Shown here: positions 24,426 to 33,578 of the stretch, in pieces | Layout of the letters: the number at the start of each line of letters is the position of its first letter | Position numbering within the stretch: the first letter of the stretch is position 1 | Assembly (NCBI GenBank): GCA_009928435.1 | Contig: JAABNQ010000030.1 | Coordinates: forward strand, 1-38,872 | Direction of reading: 5' to 3' | From: Bacillus sp. HF117_J1_D | Lineage (GTDB): Bacteria; Bacillota; Bacilli; Bacillales; Bacillaceae_C | Length of the DNA: 38,872 bases | The notes under the pieces: generated by a model | What the model saw: the letters and a program-made list of their open reading frames with translations, nothing else | What the model was told of the DNA's origin: nothing | The model's database searches: none | Made by a program: the position numbers and the translations under genes

Positions 24426-25007
24426 TTATATATTCCGATAAACAACTTGCTTATCAATCCAATTACGCATGCGGCTGTATACAAGTAAAAAGATGAGGGT
24501 TACAATAAGCCCTTTGATTATATTAAATGGCAGGATAGCGGCTACAACCAGTTGGCGAAGATCCGAAGTGGACATTGGATCCCAACCGAGCAAGATTGTG
24601 TAGGCCGGCAGAATGGCCACATAGTTCAGGATACTCATGAAAACTGCCATAAATATGCTTCCAATGGTTAACGATACAGCTAATCCCCATTTTATTTTCA
24701 GTTTTTTAAACACATAATAAGTCGGTAATACAAACATTGTTCCTGCCAGGAAGTTCGAAAAGTTTCCAATTGGAATACCAGCTTCGCTACCGATCATTAA
24801 ATAATCAAGAATATTTTTAATCAATTCGACTATTATTGCTGCAAGTGGACCGAACATCAACGCAGCGATCAATGCAGGAATATCGCTGAAATCCACTGTG
24901 AGATATGCCGGAAACGGCGGGATTGGGAACTTAATGAGCATCAGTACAAAAGACAAGCTGCTCAGCATCCCAATTGCTACAAATGATCTCGTATTAAATT
25001 TTTTCAA
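24426..25007 (-). CDS. fmnP: Riboflavin ECF transporter S component FmnP/RibU
   Basis: FmnP (RibU, formerly YpaA) is the substrate-binding membrane subunit of an energy-coupling-factor transporter for riboflavin. The 193-residue product has about six membrane helices, with the family patterns SFVLMLIKFPIPPFP and DFSDIPALIAALMFGP near the N terminus. I chose the TTG at 25007 (MKKFNTRS), which has AAAGGAG about 8 bases upstream. The ATG at 25031 has no site. Expression is under the FMN riboswitch at 25171-25302, which fixes the riboflavin assignment. The ATPase and T subunits would be encoded elsewhere. Confidence 0.95.
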   Translation of the reverse strand: MKKFNTRSFVAIGMLSSLSFVLMLIKFPIPPFPAYLTVDFSDIPALIAALMFGPLAAIIVELIKNILDYLMIGSEAGIPIGNFSNFLAGTMFVLPTYYVFKKLKIKWGLAVSLTIGSIFMAVFMSILNYVAILPAYTILLGWDPMSTSDLRQLVVAAILPFNIIKGLIVTLIFLLVYSRMRNWIDKQVVYRNI

Positions 25008-25075
25008 AATCCTCTCTCCTTTGAGATTCATCCCATGTTGAAGAAAGGTAAGCCGAATTTAACTGCCTAAAAATG

Positions 25076-25107
25076 AAAAATCCCTCAAAGTTTTAACTTT
25101 TGAGGGA
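25076..25107 (-). terminator. Riboswitch-controlled terminator before fmnP
   Basis: TCCCTCAAA pairs with TTTGAGGGA (arms 25107-25099 and 25089-25081). On the minus strand TTTTT follows. It lies about 70 bp before the fmnP start and is the expected expression platform. A competing hairpin, CGTTCAAAT/ATTTGAACG (25131-25155), lies between the aptamer and this stem. Confidence 0.85.
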
Positions 25108-25170
25108 GGATTAAGGCGTCTCTTAATAAACGTTCAAATTCCTGCCATTTGAACGTAAAGCGGCTACCTT

Positions 25171-25302
25171 CATCTTCTCCCATCCAGACTATACTGTCGG
25201 CTTTGGAATCGCACCAAATCCTGCCTTTATCAGGCTCGCGGGCTCAGAGACCTATGCTCATTACCGCCGGTCGGGAATTTCACCACGCCCCGAAGATGAA
25301 TC
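25171..25302 (-). ncRNA. FMN riboswitch (RFN element)
   Basis: All conserved RFN pieces are readable on the minus strand: ATCTTCGGGGC at the 5' end (about 25298), GAAATTCCCGACCGGCGGT, AGCCCGCGAG, GGCAGGATTTGGT, CCGACAGTATAGTCTGGATG and the closing GAGAAGAT. The two ends pair as helix P1 (ATCTTC/GAAGAT). High FMN would favour the terminator at 25076-25107 and shut off riboflavin uptake. This is the best-supported RNA in the window. It sits in the 25008-25498 gap. Confidence 0.98.
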
Positions 25303-25321
25303 ATATATGTTATTTAGCTTC

Positions 25322-25350
25322 ATTATACATCAAGAATTTGAATTTGTGAA
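25322..25350 (-). promoter_or_regulatory. Sigma-A promoter of the fmnP riboswitch transcript
   Basis: On the minus strand TTCACA (-35, 25350-25345) and TATAAT (-10, 25327-25322) are 17 bp apart. Transcription would start near 25315, just before the aptamer. The remaining gap (25351-25498) shows a CTATACTTAA direct repeat and a short ATGACGTCAT palindrome, but no gene and no clear resE terminator. Confidence 0.7.
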
Positions 25351-25498
25351 GATATTTGTCTAAAACTATACTTAAGGCTATACTTAATGACGTCATACAC
25401 CTCATTGATTTAGCTCTGAAGTGTTATCAAATTCCTTCGGCCTCTATCCATTTGTTACGCATGAAACAAGATTAGACGTCAATATTCAGCAGATTTCT

Positions 25499-27274
25499 TC
25501 ATTTTCTATTTGGCAAAAACAAAGTAAAGGTTGTTCCTTCACCAAGCTTGCTTGCCACTGTCAATTGGCCATGATGCGCGTCAATAATATTCTTGGCGAT
25601 GGCAAGTCCAAGACCTGTACCGGCCCTTCCTCTCGTTCTCGCTTTGTCCGCCTTATAGAATCGTTCGAATACAAACGGAAGATCTTCCTCCGGTATCCCT
25701 GTGCCATCGTCTTGCACCGAAATCGTAAGACCGCCTTGTACGATGGATTGGGTAACGACTATTTTGCCATTTTCATGCGTATGCCTGATCGCATTGTCAA
25801 TTAAATTCGTTAACACTTGTTCAATTTTATCAGGGTCGAGCGAGAACATGATATTTTCTTTATCTAGATGGCTTTGCAATTCAATATTATTATCACGCGT
25901 GATGGTTTGAAATTTAAATGTAATCCTTTCGACAAATGCCCCGACATCCACTTCTTCATAGTTTAAAGTAATATGCCCCGCTTCCATTCTCGCCAAATCA
26001 AGCAACTCATTGACAAGCCTACCAATTCGAAGTGATTCATCGTAGATAATTTTAATAATTTCCTGCTTCTCCTCTTCGGAACCGGCAATATCATCTATGA
26101 TTGCTTCACTGTATCCCTGAAGCATGGCAATCGGAGTTCGAAGCTCATGAGATACATTCGCCACAAAATCAATTCTGAGCTTGTCCAAACGGCGTTCCTC
26201 TGTCATATCTCTTATCACTGCCACTGCACCGCGCACACTCTTTTGATCATGAGTATAAAGCGGACTGACAATCACCACATAGTACCGCCCCTGAATCGTT
26301 AGTTCACCAGTATGTTCTTTTTCATCAGCTATTGCCTGCTCCAGCAATTCCGCCATTTCAGGTGGAATCGGATTCGCTTCGTTACCATCAATGGGCCATT
26401 GCTGCAAAAACCTTTCAGCTGGAGGATTTGTAATCAAAATCGTTCCGTCCCGACTGAATGTCATAACACCATCAGCCATACTGCTCAGAATGCTTGTCAG
26501 CTGTTCCTTCTCCTGCCTTAAAACATTCATATTAAATTTCAGGCGTTTCCCCATTTGATTGAAGGCAATGGCCAACTCTCCAATTTCATCCTGACTTAAA
26601 AACGGAACTCTTGTATCAAAGTTCCCTTTTGACAATTCAAATGCAGCTTCTTTCATCTTACGCAACGGGGCAGTAATGCGGGTAGATAAAAAGAAGGCAA
26701 AGATGGTTGTCAAAACAATGGCAATCCCTGCTGCAAGCAGAATGAGATTGGCTGTCTGTTTCGTCGTTTCCTTCAAAACTCCTAGTGACTGGTAGATGAA
26801 GATGGCCCCTGTTTCTTTATCATTCAGATGAAGCGGAACACCTGCCACGAGATAATTTCTAAACCTGCTGCCTGGATCATGAAGATCAGACAAGGAGAGT
26901 TCTTTCTTCACCACTTTTTCTTCTGTAAATACAGTGCTCAATTCATCATCGTTCAAGAACACGTAGGAAGGAATTTTATTCTTTTCCTCGATGTTAGGAG
27001 AATAGTGAAACTTCTCTTTGTCATAGGCAATGACAACCCTCATCGGAGCGTCCACGATTTCAAAGACAATTTCCTCACCGAGTCCATCGTTCCGGTGAGA
27101 TTCAATAATTCCTGATATTTTTTCAGCTGTATCTGACAAGCTTTTTTCTATTTGGTTTACATGATATTTCTCAAAAAACTGTATCAATAATATAGTGAGA
27201 ATGATCAAAACAAAGGAGACCAGCAGCAGAATGGTCATCCATACCTTTCCAACAACACTGCGCCAAAGTCTCAT
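25499..27274 (-). CDS. resE: Sensor histidine kinase ResE
   Basis: ResE is the membrane kinase that, with ResD, controls aerobic-to-anaerobic respiration genes. The 591-residue product has two membrane helices (about 10-32 and 165-188) enclosing an outside domain. A HAMP domain (about 190-245), a PAS domain (about 250-360), the HisKA domain with FVANVSHELRTP, and an ATPase domain (N, G1 and G2 boxes; GRAGTGLGLAI) follow. It overlaps resD by 4 bp (ATGA). Length and order agree with B. subtilis ResE (about 589). sigX and rsiX, which follow it in B. subtilis, are absent here. Confidence 0.95.
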   Translation of the reverse strand: MRLWRSVVGKVWMTILLLVSFVLIILTILLIQFFEKYHVNQIEKSLSDTAEKISGIIESHRNDGLGEEIVFEIVDAPMRVVIAYDKEKFHYSPNIEEKNKIPSYVFLNDDELSTVFTEEKVVKKELSLSDLHDPGSRFRNYLVAGVPLHLNDKETGAIFIYQSLGVLKETTKQTANLILLAAGIAIVLTTIFAFFLSTRITAPLRKMKEAAFELSKGNFDTRVPFLSQDEIGELAIAFNQMGKRLKFNMNVLRQEKEQLTSILSSMADGVMTFSRDGTILITNPPAERFLQQWPIDGNEANPIPPEMAELLEQAIADEKEHTGELTIQGRYYVVIVSPLYTHDQKSVRGAVAVIRDMTEERRLDKLRIDFVANVSHELRTPIAMLQGYSEAIIDDIAGSEEEKQEIIKIIYDESLRIGRLVNELLDLARMEAGHITLNYEEVDVGAFVERITFKFQTITRDNNIELQSHLDKENIMFSLDPDKIEQVLTNLIDNAIRHTHENGKIVVTQSIVQGGLTISVQDDGTGIPEEDLPFVFERFYKADKARTRGRAGTGLGLAIAKNIIDAHHGQLTVASKLGEGTTFTLFLPNRK

Positions 27275-27987
27275 TCATTTCCTGCCTCAAATTTATAGCC
27301 GACTCCCCAAACAGTGACAATCATTCCTGCTGCTTTTTCCGAAACGCGGTTTAATTTCTCGCGCAATCGTTTAATGTGAGTATCTACTGTTCTTAAGTCC
27401 CCGAAAAATTCATATTGCCATACTTCTTTTAACAGATGCTCGCGGTCAAACACCTTATCAGGTGATTTGGCCAGAAAATGGAGGAGCTCATATTCTTTCG
27501 GAGTCAAGTTCACTTCTTTTCCATCAGCTGTAACCCGATGAGCATCATGATCAATCGATAAATGCGGATAGACGATAATATCTCGCGCTGTCGGATCCGT
27601 TTGAAGAAAGCTTGTCTGAGAAGACCTCCTTAGAACAGCTTTTACCCTTAATACCACTTCCCTCGGACTGAATGGCTTGACAATGTAATCGTCTGCCCCA
27701 ACTTCAAAACCCTGCACTCGATTTGCTTCTTCGCCTTTTGCAGTCAACATGATAATCGGAGTGGCCTTTTCCTCACGTAATTCCTTACAAACTTCAATGC
27801 CATCTTTTTTCGGCATCATCAAATCAAGTAAAATACAATGATATTCGTTCAGAAGTGCTTTTTCAAGCGCCTCTTCACCGTCAGCCGCCTCATCAATCAC
27901 GTAGTTCTCACGTTCAAGATACATCTTTAATAATCTACGAATACGATCTTCATCATCTACAACCAAAATTTTGACTTCTTGTTCCAT
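27271..27987 (-). CDS. resD: Response regulator ResD
   Basis: ResD is an OmpR/PhoB-type regulator that activates respiration genes, including the resABC operon and fnr in B. subtilis. The 238-residue product has a receiver domain with the phosphorylation site D55 (LLDLMMP) and acidic residues D11-D12. A winged-helix DNA-binding domain (about 140-235) includes LTPKEYELLHFL. The ATG at 27987 has AAGGGGGAAAG upstream. It overlaps resE. A terminator-like stem upstream suggests that resDE also has its own promoter, as in B. subtilis, but I could not place it exactly. Confidence 0.97.
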   Translation of the reverse strand: MEQEVKILVVDDEDRIRRLLKMYLERENYVIDEAADGEEALEKALLNEYHCILLDLMMPKKDGIEVCKELREEKATPIIMLTAKGEEANRVQGFEVGADDYIVKPFSPREVVLRVKAVLRRSSQTSFLQTDPTARDIIVYPHLSIDHDAHRVTADGKEVNLTPKEYELLHFLAKSPDKVFDREHLLKEVWQYEFFGDLRTVDTHIKRLREKLNRVSEKAAGMIVTVWGVGYKFEAGNE

Positions 27988-28035
27988 TTTCTTTCCCCCT
28001 TGGCTTCATCTTAGCGTACTTACTTATATTGTATA

Positions 28036-28066
28036 AGAAAAACGCCCACACCTAAAGAGTGAGGGC
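28036..28066 (-). terminator. Terminator between resC and resD
   Basis: GCCCACAC (28044-28051) pairs with GTGAGGGC (28059-28066) with one mismatch, and TTTTT follows on the minus strand. Some read-through into resDE would be expected, as in B. subtilis. Confidence 0.6.
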
Positions 28067-28091
28067 TTTGAGCAAATAAATTCGCCATTTA

Positions 28092-29285
28092 TCATGCATA
28101 GGAATGAAGACCTGCAATAATCAAGTTGACGAATACAAGATTGAAAATGATAATGGCAATCCCAACAACCGCAAGCCATGCAGACCTTTCTCCATGCCAT
28201 CCCCTTGATAATCGCAAATGAAGAAATGCGGCATAGAAAAGGAATGTGATAAGTGCCCATACTTCTTTCGGATCCCATCCCCAAAATCTCGTCCAGGCAA
28301 TCTGGGCCCAAATCATGGCAAAAATAAGACCACCCAAAGTAAATACCGGGAATCCGATTAAGACAGACCGATATCCGATCTCATCAACAAGATCAAGGTT
28401 AACATTTTTGACTAGCGGTCTTAATAATAAGCTAACCCGCTTCCTAGTAGTAAGCCGAATCAATAAATAAAGAATTGTACCGGCAATGACCGTCCAAATA
28501 ACAGTATTGAGTTTCTTGGCATTCACAATAGCCGGAACAGTTACAAGCGGGCTCATCCGATCCTTCGTCAGAAGTTCCCCTTCATGGGGTCCAACAAGAG
28601 CAGGCAGCTGATAAGAGATTTCATCCGGCTGATCATTTTTATCCACCCAAGCGAAATCTGCATGATAATGCGCTAAATTGAACGATGTTGAAATAATGAT
28701 AAAGGCAATGGTCGCAACAACACAATACATGATAGCCTCAAGCCAAAAAGATCTCTTATCTTTTACTGTTGGATCAACAGATTTTAATAGGTAAATAATG
28801 CCCGCTACAAAGCTGATGGACAGGATCGCCTGTCCTGCTGCCGCTGTTGTGACATGGATATGAAGCCAGTCACTTTTCAATGCGGGAATCAGCGGACTAA
28901 CATCCCTTGGAAACATGCTTCCATAAGCAATTAAAAGAAAAGCTGTCGGCAAGGCAAACAACCCAAGCACATTCAGTTTATAAATAAAAAACAGAAGAAT
29001 GAATGCACCGACAACCATCATTCCGAAAAAAGTCGTAAATTCGAAAAGATTACTGACGGGTGCATGCCCAGCTGCAACCCATCTTGTAATGAAATAACCC
29101 AACTGGCATATGAAGCCGACTACTGTTGCAATGATCGCCAGCATTCCCCAACGGTTAACTCCCGTCTGTTTTTCCCTCCCCCGTTTATCACGGATGGCTC
29201 CGCTGAAAAGGAAGGTTGCAACAAGATATAATATAAGTGAAGCATATAGCAAATTGCTGCTTACTTGTAGGAGTCCTGTCATCAT
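28092..29285 (-). CDS. resC: Cytochrome c biogenesis protein ResC (CcsA/CcsB family)
   Basis: ResC works with ResB in the System II pathway, which moves haem across the membrane and joins it to apocytochrome c. The 397-residue protein has eight or more membrane helices. The tryptophan-rich haem-handling motif is visible as [11 protein letters not shown] near residue 335, with conserved histidines in flanking loops. It overlaps resB by 4 bp. Together with resA and resB it forms the complete Ccs module. The product is in the plasma membrane. Confidence 0.95.
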   Translation of the reverse strand: MMTGLLQVSSNLLYASLILYLVATFLFSGAIRDKRGREKQTGVNRWGMLAIIATVVGFICQLGYFITRWVAAGHAPVSNLFEFTTFFGMMVVGAFILLFFIYKLNVLGLFALPTAFLLIAYGSMFPRDVSPLIPALKSDWLHIHVTTAAAGQAILSISFVAGIIYLLKSVDPTVKDKRSFWLEAIMYCVVATIAFIIISTSFNLAHYHADFAWVDKNDQPDEISYQLPALVGPHEGELLTKDRMSPLVTVPAIVNAKKLNTVIWTVIAGTILYLLIRLTTRKRVSLLLRPLVKNVNLDLVDEIGYRSVLIGFPVFTLGGLIFAMIWAQIAWTRFWGWDPKEVWALITFLFYAAFLHLRLSRGWHGERSAWLAVVGIAIIIFNLVFVNLIIAGLHSYA

Positions 29286-30925
29286 GTATTCCCACTTTCT
29301 TTTCCTTTATTTTCTTCTGTCTGGTCTATGACATCTGGTATAGAGGTATCTTTAATCAGATCGGATATATCTTTTTTCAGCCCATGCCAGTTTTTATTTG
29401 TATGGCCGGCAATAAGAATTTCTCCATCTTTACGCTGAATCCAGATTCTTCGGTGCATCCAGAACGATCCCTGAATAACACCAATCATGAAAATAGCACC
29501 ACCAACTCCTAAAATCCATAAAGTCATGTCTTTCCTGACAGTGAGTGCTGTTGCATTCCTTGTATCAATACCTTTGAAAGTCATTTTATAATCGGTTTCT
29601 CCCAGCGGCTCCACCGTTTGCCTAATAGCCGTAAAGCTGACTTCCCCCTTTGGGTGTTCTGGAGAGATCATATTAAACACAAAAGCGGGATTGTTCGGAT
29701 TGGGTGATTGTGATTCAGGCTCCCCATTTTCGGCAAAACCGGAGAAATCTGGATAATAGCCGACCAGTTCAACTTTATATCCATTGCCCAAATCATAGCT
29801 GTCCTTAGGATCAAATAAATCGATTGTCACTTCTCCGTAACCCTTTTCTTGTTTCTTATTCATAAGGGTGAACGTCATTGACTGAAATTCATCTTCCCTG
29901 TAGCTCGTTTGATAGATAGCGAAATGGTCGAATTTCAATGGTTCATTTACACGGATTTTCTTTTTATCCACCGCAACGAGGTCACTTTCGGATCCAAGCG
30001 TCTGTTCAGCATCCCGTTTATATAGAACCACATCAGATTCGAATTCCTTAACGACGGGGCCGGCTTTCTCCAAGGCTGAATTGTACACTTCCTTGTCTTT
30101 TTCTTTATCATAAAAATCAACTTTAAATTTTTTATTTTCCAAGGCATACTCGTTATTTGTTCCTGGAATTGTTTTTGTTTCCCCATCACGTAGCCAAAGC
30201 ACTTCGTCGACATACATACCAGGAACGAATCGTAGCATTCCGCCAATCAGGAATATGATGAGTCCAATATGGTTAACATAAGGACCCCACCTTGAAAACC
30301 TTCCTTTTTCCGCAAGAATACTTCCGTCTTTTACGCGGATATGATACTTTTTATCCTTAAGGCCCTTTTTGAACTTTTCAATGTCCTCATCCGAAATGTT
30401 TATTTCCTTACGATTAAAAAGTCGCTGCCTTTTCAAAAATCCTTCGTGGCGGTCCACCCGCTGATTTTTTAATGCTCTATGAAGCGGAACCGCTCTGTCC
30501 AAACTACAGATGACAAGGGAGACCCCTATTGAAGCAATCAGCAGAAGATACCACCAGGAGCTATATAAATCGTGCAACCCGAGCCAATAGTAGATTTGGC
30601 CCAAAGTACCGTATTGTTCTCCATAATATTGAGCCGGCTCAACATTTGGCGGTATGTACATTACTTGGGGAAATATAGTTCCAAGCGCCGAGGCAATTAA
30701 CGTGATAACAATCAGCCAAATTCCCACTTTGACCGAGGAAAAAAAGTTCCACGTTTTATCAACAAAAGTTTTATTGTACGTTTGTGATCGACGTGCGCTC
30801 CCTTCATAACGCATGTCATGAAGTTTTCCCTTCTTCGCCTCATCCGTGAGGGCACGGCCACATGATTCACATAGGATGGTCCCGTGCGGATTAACATGAC
30901 CGCAGACACATTTTACTTCATTCAT
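29282..30925 (-). CDS. resB: Cytochrome c biogenesis protein ResB (Ccs1 family)
   Basis: ResB is the second subunit of the System II haem-export and attachment complex. The 547-residue product starts with a cytoplasmic zinc-ribbon-like CVCG..CESCG pair. Three membrane helices (about 70-90, 125-145, 215-235), a large outside domain and a last helix (about 490-510) follow. Length matches B. subtilis ResB (about 542). The ATG at 30925 follows AAGGGGAG with a ten-base spacer, and the resA stop lies just before it. No truncation is seen. Confidence 0.95.
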   Translation of the reverse strand: MNEVKCVCGHVNPHGTILCESCGRALTDEAKKGKLHDMRYEGSARRSQTYNKTFVDKTWNFFSSVKVGIWLIVITLIASALGTIFPQVMYIPPNVEPAQYYGEQYGTLGQIYYWLGLHDLYSSWWYLLLIASIGVSLVICSLDRAVPLHRALKNQRVDRHEGFLKRQRLFNRKEINISDEDIEKFKKGLKDKKYHIRVKDGSILAEKGRFSRWGPYVNHIGLIIFLIGGMLRFVPGMYVDEVLWLRDGETKTIPGTNNEYALENKKFKVDFYDKEKDKEVYNSALEKAGPVVKEFESDVVLYKRDAEQTLGSESDLVAVDKKKIRVNEPLKFDHFAIYQTSYREDEFQSMTFTLMNKKQEKGYGEVTIDLFDPKDSYDLGNGYKVELVGYYPDFSGFAENGEPESQSPNPNNPAFVFNMISPEHPKGEVSFTAIRQTVEPLGETDYKMTFKGIDTRNATALTVRKDMTLWILGVGGAIFMIGVIQGSFWMHRRIWIQRKDGEILIAGHTNKNWHGLKKDISDLIKDTSIPDVIDQTEENKGKESGNT

Positions 30926-30931
30926 AAATAA

Positions 30932-31474
30932 CTAGCTCCCCTTAGGTTTGATACTCTCCATCATTTCCCTAATTTTTTGCTCCGTTAATTCACCTTCTTC
31001 AACTTTTATGACCTTACCTTCTGGGTTAACAAGAAGGGTGGCTGGCAAATTGAAGACACCATACATATTCATAATATCTTTGTTTTTGTCTTTTAAAATC
31101 GGAAAATCCAGTCCATGTTTTTCAACAAATTTATTCACTTGAAATTTAGGCTCGCCAACATTGACCGCCAATATTTCGACCCCTTGGTCTTTGAATTTTG
31201 CATATTGATTATTCATATACGGCATTTCCCGCTCACATGGCTTGCACCACGTTCCCCAGAAGTTTAAGAAGACACCTTTCCCCTTATAACTGGACAATTG
31301 ATGCTTGTCTCCATTCAAATCCTCTAATACAAAATCTGGAGCCATGTCTCCAGTCGAAACCCTTGATCTTGAATCCTTCGTAAAGTTTGCATATAACGTA
31401 TAAATAACAGCAGCCGTCATGACAGTTAAAATAACTGTTCTGATGATTAGACGACGCTTCTTTTTCGAAGCCAT
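30932..31474 (-). CDS. resA: Thiol-disulfide oxidoreductase ResA
   Basis: ResA reduces the haem-binding cysteines of apocytochrome c outside the membrane. The 180-residue product has a signal anchor (about 9-29) and a thioredoxin fold with the active site C77-KP-C80 in WGTWCKPC, followed by the family's acidic residue E83. I chose the ATG at 31474, which reads MASKKKRR like B. subtilis ResA. A TTG at 31483 in the same frame has AAGGAGG at a better distance (five bases versus fourteen) and is a real alternative. It heads resABC and has a sigma-A-like promoter upstream. Confidence 0.95.
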   Translation of the reverse strand: MASKKKRRLIIRTVILTVMTAAVIYTLYANFTKDSRSRVSTGDMAPDFVLEDLNGDKHQLSSYKGKGVFLNFWGTWCKPCEREMPYMNNQYAKFKDQGVEILAVNVGEPKFQVNKFVEKHGLDFPILKDKNKDIMNMYGVFNLPATLLVNPEGKVIKVEEGELTEQKIREMMESIKPKGS

Positions 31475-31517
31475 ATGAATCAACCCAACCTCCTTGACGC
31501 ACAAATATTCAACACAC

Positions 31518-31545
31518 ATTATATCACTATATAAGTTTTGTTCAG
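31518..31545 (-). promoter_or_regulatory. Promoter of resABC(DE)
   Basis: On the minus strand CTGAAC (-35, 31545-31540) and a perfect TATAAT (-10, 31523-31518) are 16 bp apart. A weak -35 with a strong -10 fits a promoter that depends on an activator, here ResD in B. subtilis. The ResD site itself is not resolved. Confidence 0.5.
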
Positions 31546-31592
31546 GCTTTTGATATGAAGGTTATGTGAATATCGAACAATTCCTATCTACA

Positions 31593-32318
31593 TCATTGCC
31601 CTGTTTTGGCTAGAACTTTCAACCTTTTGACCTCATGAGGAGTTAATTCCCTAAACTCGCCTGCATTTAAACCATGCAGGTTGAGAAAAGCAAGATTTTC
31701 CCGTTTTAGTTTTATCACAGGATGCCCTATAGCTTCTAGCATTCTTCGTACCTGGCGGTTTCTTCCTTCGTGGATGGTGATTTCCACAATTGCACTGTTC
31801 TTTCTCTTATCTGCCGTTTGAAGTTGTACTTTTGCCGGAGCTGTTTTTCCGTCTTCTAGAACAATTCCTTTTTCTAATTTTTTCAAGGCTTCACGAACTG
31901 GGATTCCTTTTACCTTGGCAACGTATGTTTTCTTAATTTCATGCATCGGATGTGTCAATAGATGAGTGAATTCACCATCATTAGACAAAAGCAAAAGTCC
32001 GGATGTATCATAATCCAGTCGCCCGACCGGATACAACCTTTCAGGAATATGTTCAAAGTAATCTGTGACAACTTTACGGCTTTTATCATCTTTCACAGCG
32101 CTGATTACTCCCCGCGGTTTATAAAACAAAAAATATCTTTTTTCTTCTCCTACAATCGGGATGCCATTTACCTCTATCTTATCAGCTGGCCCCACTTTCG
32201 TGCCAAGCTCAGTCACAACTTGACCGTTCACCTTTACTTTTCCTTCAATAATGAATGTTTCTGCTTTTCGGCGTGAAGCTACTCCAGCTTGAGCAATGAC
32301 CTTTTGTAATCTTTCCAT
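31593..32318 (-). CDS. rluB: Ribosomal large subunit pseudouridine synthase RluB
   Basis: RluB makes a pseudouridine in helix 90/93 of 23S rRNA. The 241-residue product has an N-terminal S4 RNA-binding domain (about 1-60) and a pseudouridine synthase core. The catalytic aspartate is in GRLDYDTSGLLLLS. The C-terminal RRMLEAIGHPV segment is also present. Length agrees with B. subtilis RluB (about 244). The start is ATG at 32318. It lies between spmB and resA, as in B. subtilis. Confidence 0.95.
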   Translation of the reverse strand: MERLQKVIAQAGVASRRKAETFIIEGKVKVNGQVVTELGTKVGPADKIEVNGIPIVGEEKRYFLFYKPRGVISAVKDDKSRKVVTDYFEHIPERLYPVGRLDYDTSGLLLLSNDGEFTHLLTHPMHEIKKTYVAKVKGIPVREALKKLEKGIVLEDGKTAPAKVQLQTADKRKNSAIVEITIHEGRNRQVRRMLEAIGHPVIKLKRENLAFLNLHGLNAGEFRELTPHEVKRLKVLAKTGQ

Positions 32319-32433
32319 TTTCTCACCTCTAGGGATGCTTTTTCTGTATGAATTATTGCATACAACAATAAAAAATCAAAGAATCTTAGCTTTTGGTCAT
32401 CATTTTTTCAAAAAGTAATGATGTTTTCTTCAC

Positions 32434-32458
32434 AAAAAAATGCCCGGTCTATTGACCG
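32434..32458 (-). terminator. Terminator of spmB
   Basis: CGGTC (32445-32449) pairs with GACCG (32454-32458), and seven T follow on the minus strand. The spmB stop codon is at 32449-32451, so the stem starts within the gene. A second weak stem (about 32398-32424) follows. The rest of 32319-32433 holds the rluB leader. Confidence 0.65.
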
Positions 32459-32988
32459 AACATCATGATCACGATAAGGATGGCTGCAGATATGCCTATG
32501 AAGTCAGCAAGCAAGCCGACTTTGATTGCATCTCCCATTTTTTTGATTCCTACTGCTCCAAAATATACTGTCAACACATAAAAGGTCGTATCCGTGCTCC
32601 CCTGTATGGTTGAAGCCATTCTCCCAATAAGGGAGTCAGGTCCATGAACTGAAATGATATCGCTCATCACTCCCAACGCCGCGGTACCAGAAATCGGTCT
32701 GATAAGAGCCAACGGCACAACTTCTGCTGGCACTCCGATTTGATCCAGGATTGGTTTAGCCAATCCTATGAAAAAATCTAGGGCGCCCGATGCTCTAAAC
32801 ACTGTAATAGCGACGAGCATTCCGACCAAAAACGGTATGATGGAAACGGCAATCTTGATGCCTTCTTTCCCACCTTCAACAAAGGACTCGTACGTCGGAA
32901 TTTTCTTCCATGTTCCATAAAGTAAAATATAGGCGATAATAATAGGAACAATCCATAACGAAATAATCGAGATCATCTGCATTGTCAT
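32449..32988 (-). CDS. spmB: Spore maturation protein SpmB
   Basis: SpmB is a membrane protein of the nucleoside-recognition (Gate) domain family. With SpmA it helps the spore core to lose water in B. subtilis. The 179-residue product has about five membrane helices, with the conserved ALIRPISGTAALGVM segment in the middle. The start overlaps spmA by 4 bp (ATGA), so translation is probably coupled. It is the last gene of dacB-spmA-spmB, and its stop lies in the terminator stem. Confidence 0.95.
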   Translation of the reverse strand: MTMQMISIISLWIVPIIIAYILLYGTWKKIPTYESFVEGGKEGIKIAVSIIPFLVGMLVAITVFRASGALDFFIGLAKPILDQIGVPAEVVPLALIRPISGTAALGVMSDIISVHGPDSLIGRMASTIQGSTDTTFYVLTVYFGAVGIKKMGDAIKVGLLADFIGISAAILIVIMMFGQ

Positions 32989-33578
32989 TTATCTCCCTTT
33001 TTGACCCTGCGGTGGTAAAAATACCTGTCGAATATGATAGCTCCGGCAGTCGCACAAATAGTGGCCACCAATGTAGGTCCGACAATATCAGTTGGGCCAG
33101 CGGAGTTATAGTTCATCCTAATGGCAATCACTGTCGTTGGTATTAATGTCAGACCTGACGTATTTAATGCAAGAAATGTAATCATAGATCGGCTTGCCTC
33201 GGATTTCCCACCATTCAATACTTTCAACTGTTCCATCGCTTTGATCCCAAGTGGAGTTGCAGCGTTGCCCAAGCCAAACATATTCGCGATGATATTCGAT
33301 AAAATATAGCCGACTGCAGGATGATCACCTGGCACCTCTGGAAACAGCTTCAGTATGATCGGCTTGAATAAATTGGATAATTTCTGAAGCAATCCTGCAT
33401 CCTGCGCTATCCGCATCATCCCCAGCCAAAATACAAGGACGCTGATTAATCCGATGCATAGTGTTACTGCTTCGTTAGCTGATTGGAAAATCGCTTCATT
33501 GACTTCTTTCATCTTGCCGTTGACTGCAGCAAAGATAAGTCCAATCACGGTCATGGTGACCCAAATAATATTGATCAT
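32985..33578 (-). CDS. spmA: Spore maturation protein SpmA
   Basis: SpmA is a membrane protein that acts with SpmB in spore core dehydration and heat resistance. The 197-residue product has five or six helices, with the family motif FGLGNAATPLGIKAMEQ near residue 100. I chose the ATG at 33578 (MINIIWV), which overlaps the dacB stop by 3 bp and fits the B. subtilis start. An ATG at 33599 in the same frame lies inside dacB and has no site. Coupled translation from dacB is likely. The mechanism of transport remains unproven. Confidence 0.95.
   Translation of the reverse strand: MINIIWVTMTVIGLIFAAVNGKMKEVNEAIFQSANEAVTLCIGLISVLVFWLGMMRIAQDAGLLQKLSNLFKPIILKLFPEVPGDHPAVGYILSNIIANMFGLGNAATPLGIKAMEQLKVLNGGKSEASRSMITFLALNTSGLTLIPTTVIAIRMNYNSAGPTDIVGPTLVATICATAGAIIFDRYFYHRRVKKGDK

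Noticed and set aside
24158-24484. 108-codon minus-strand frame from fmnP to the RND gene
   Set aside because: Its first half reads through the 18-bp terminator stem and overlaps the fmnP end; only the shorter 57-codon part is worth a check.
25149-25349. 66-codon plus-strand frame
   Set aside because: It is the antisense of the FMN riboswitch aptamer.
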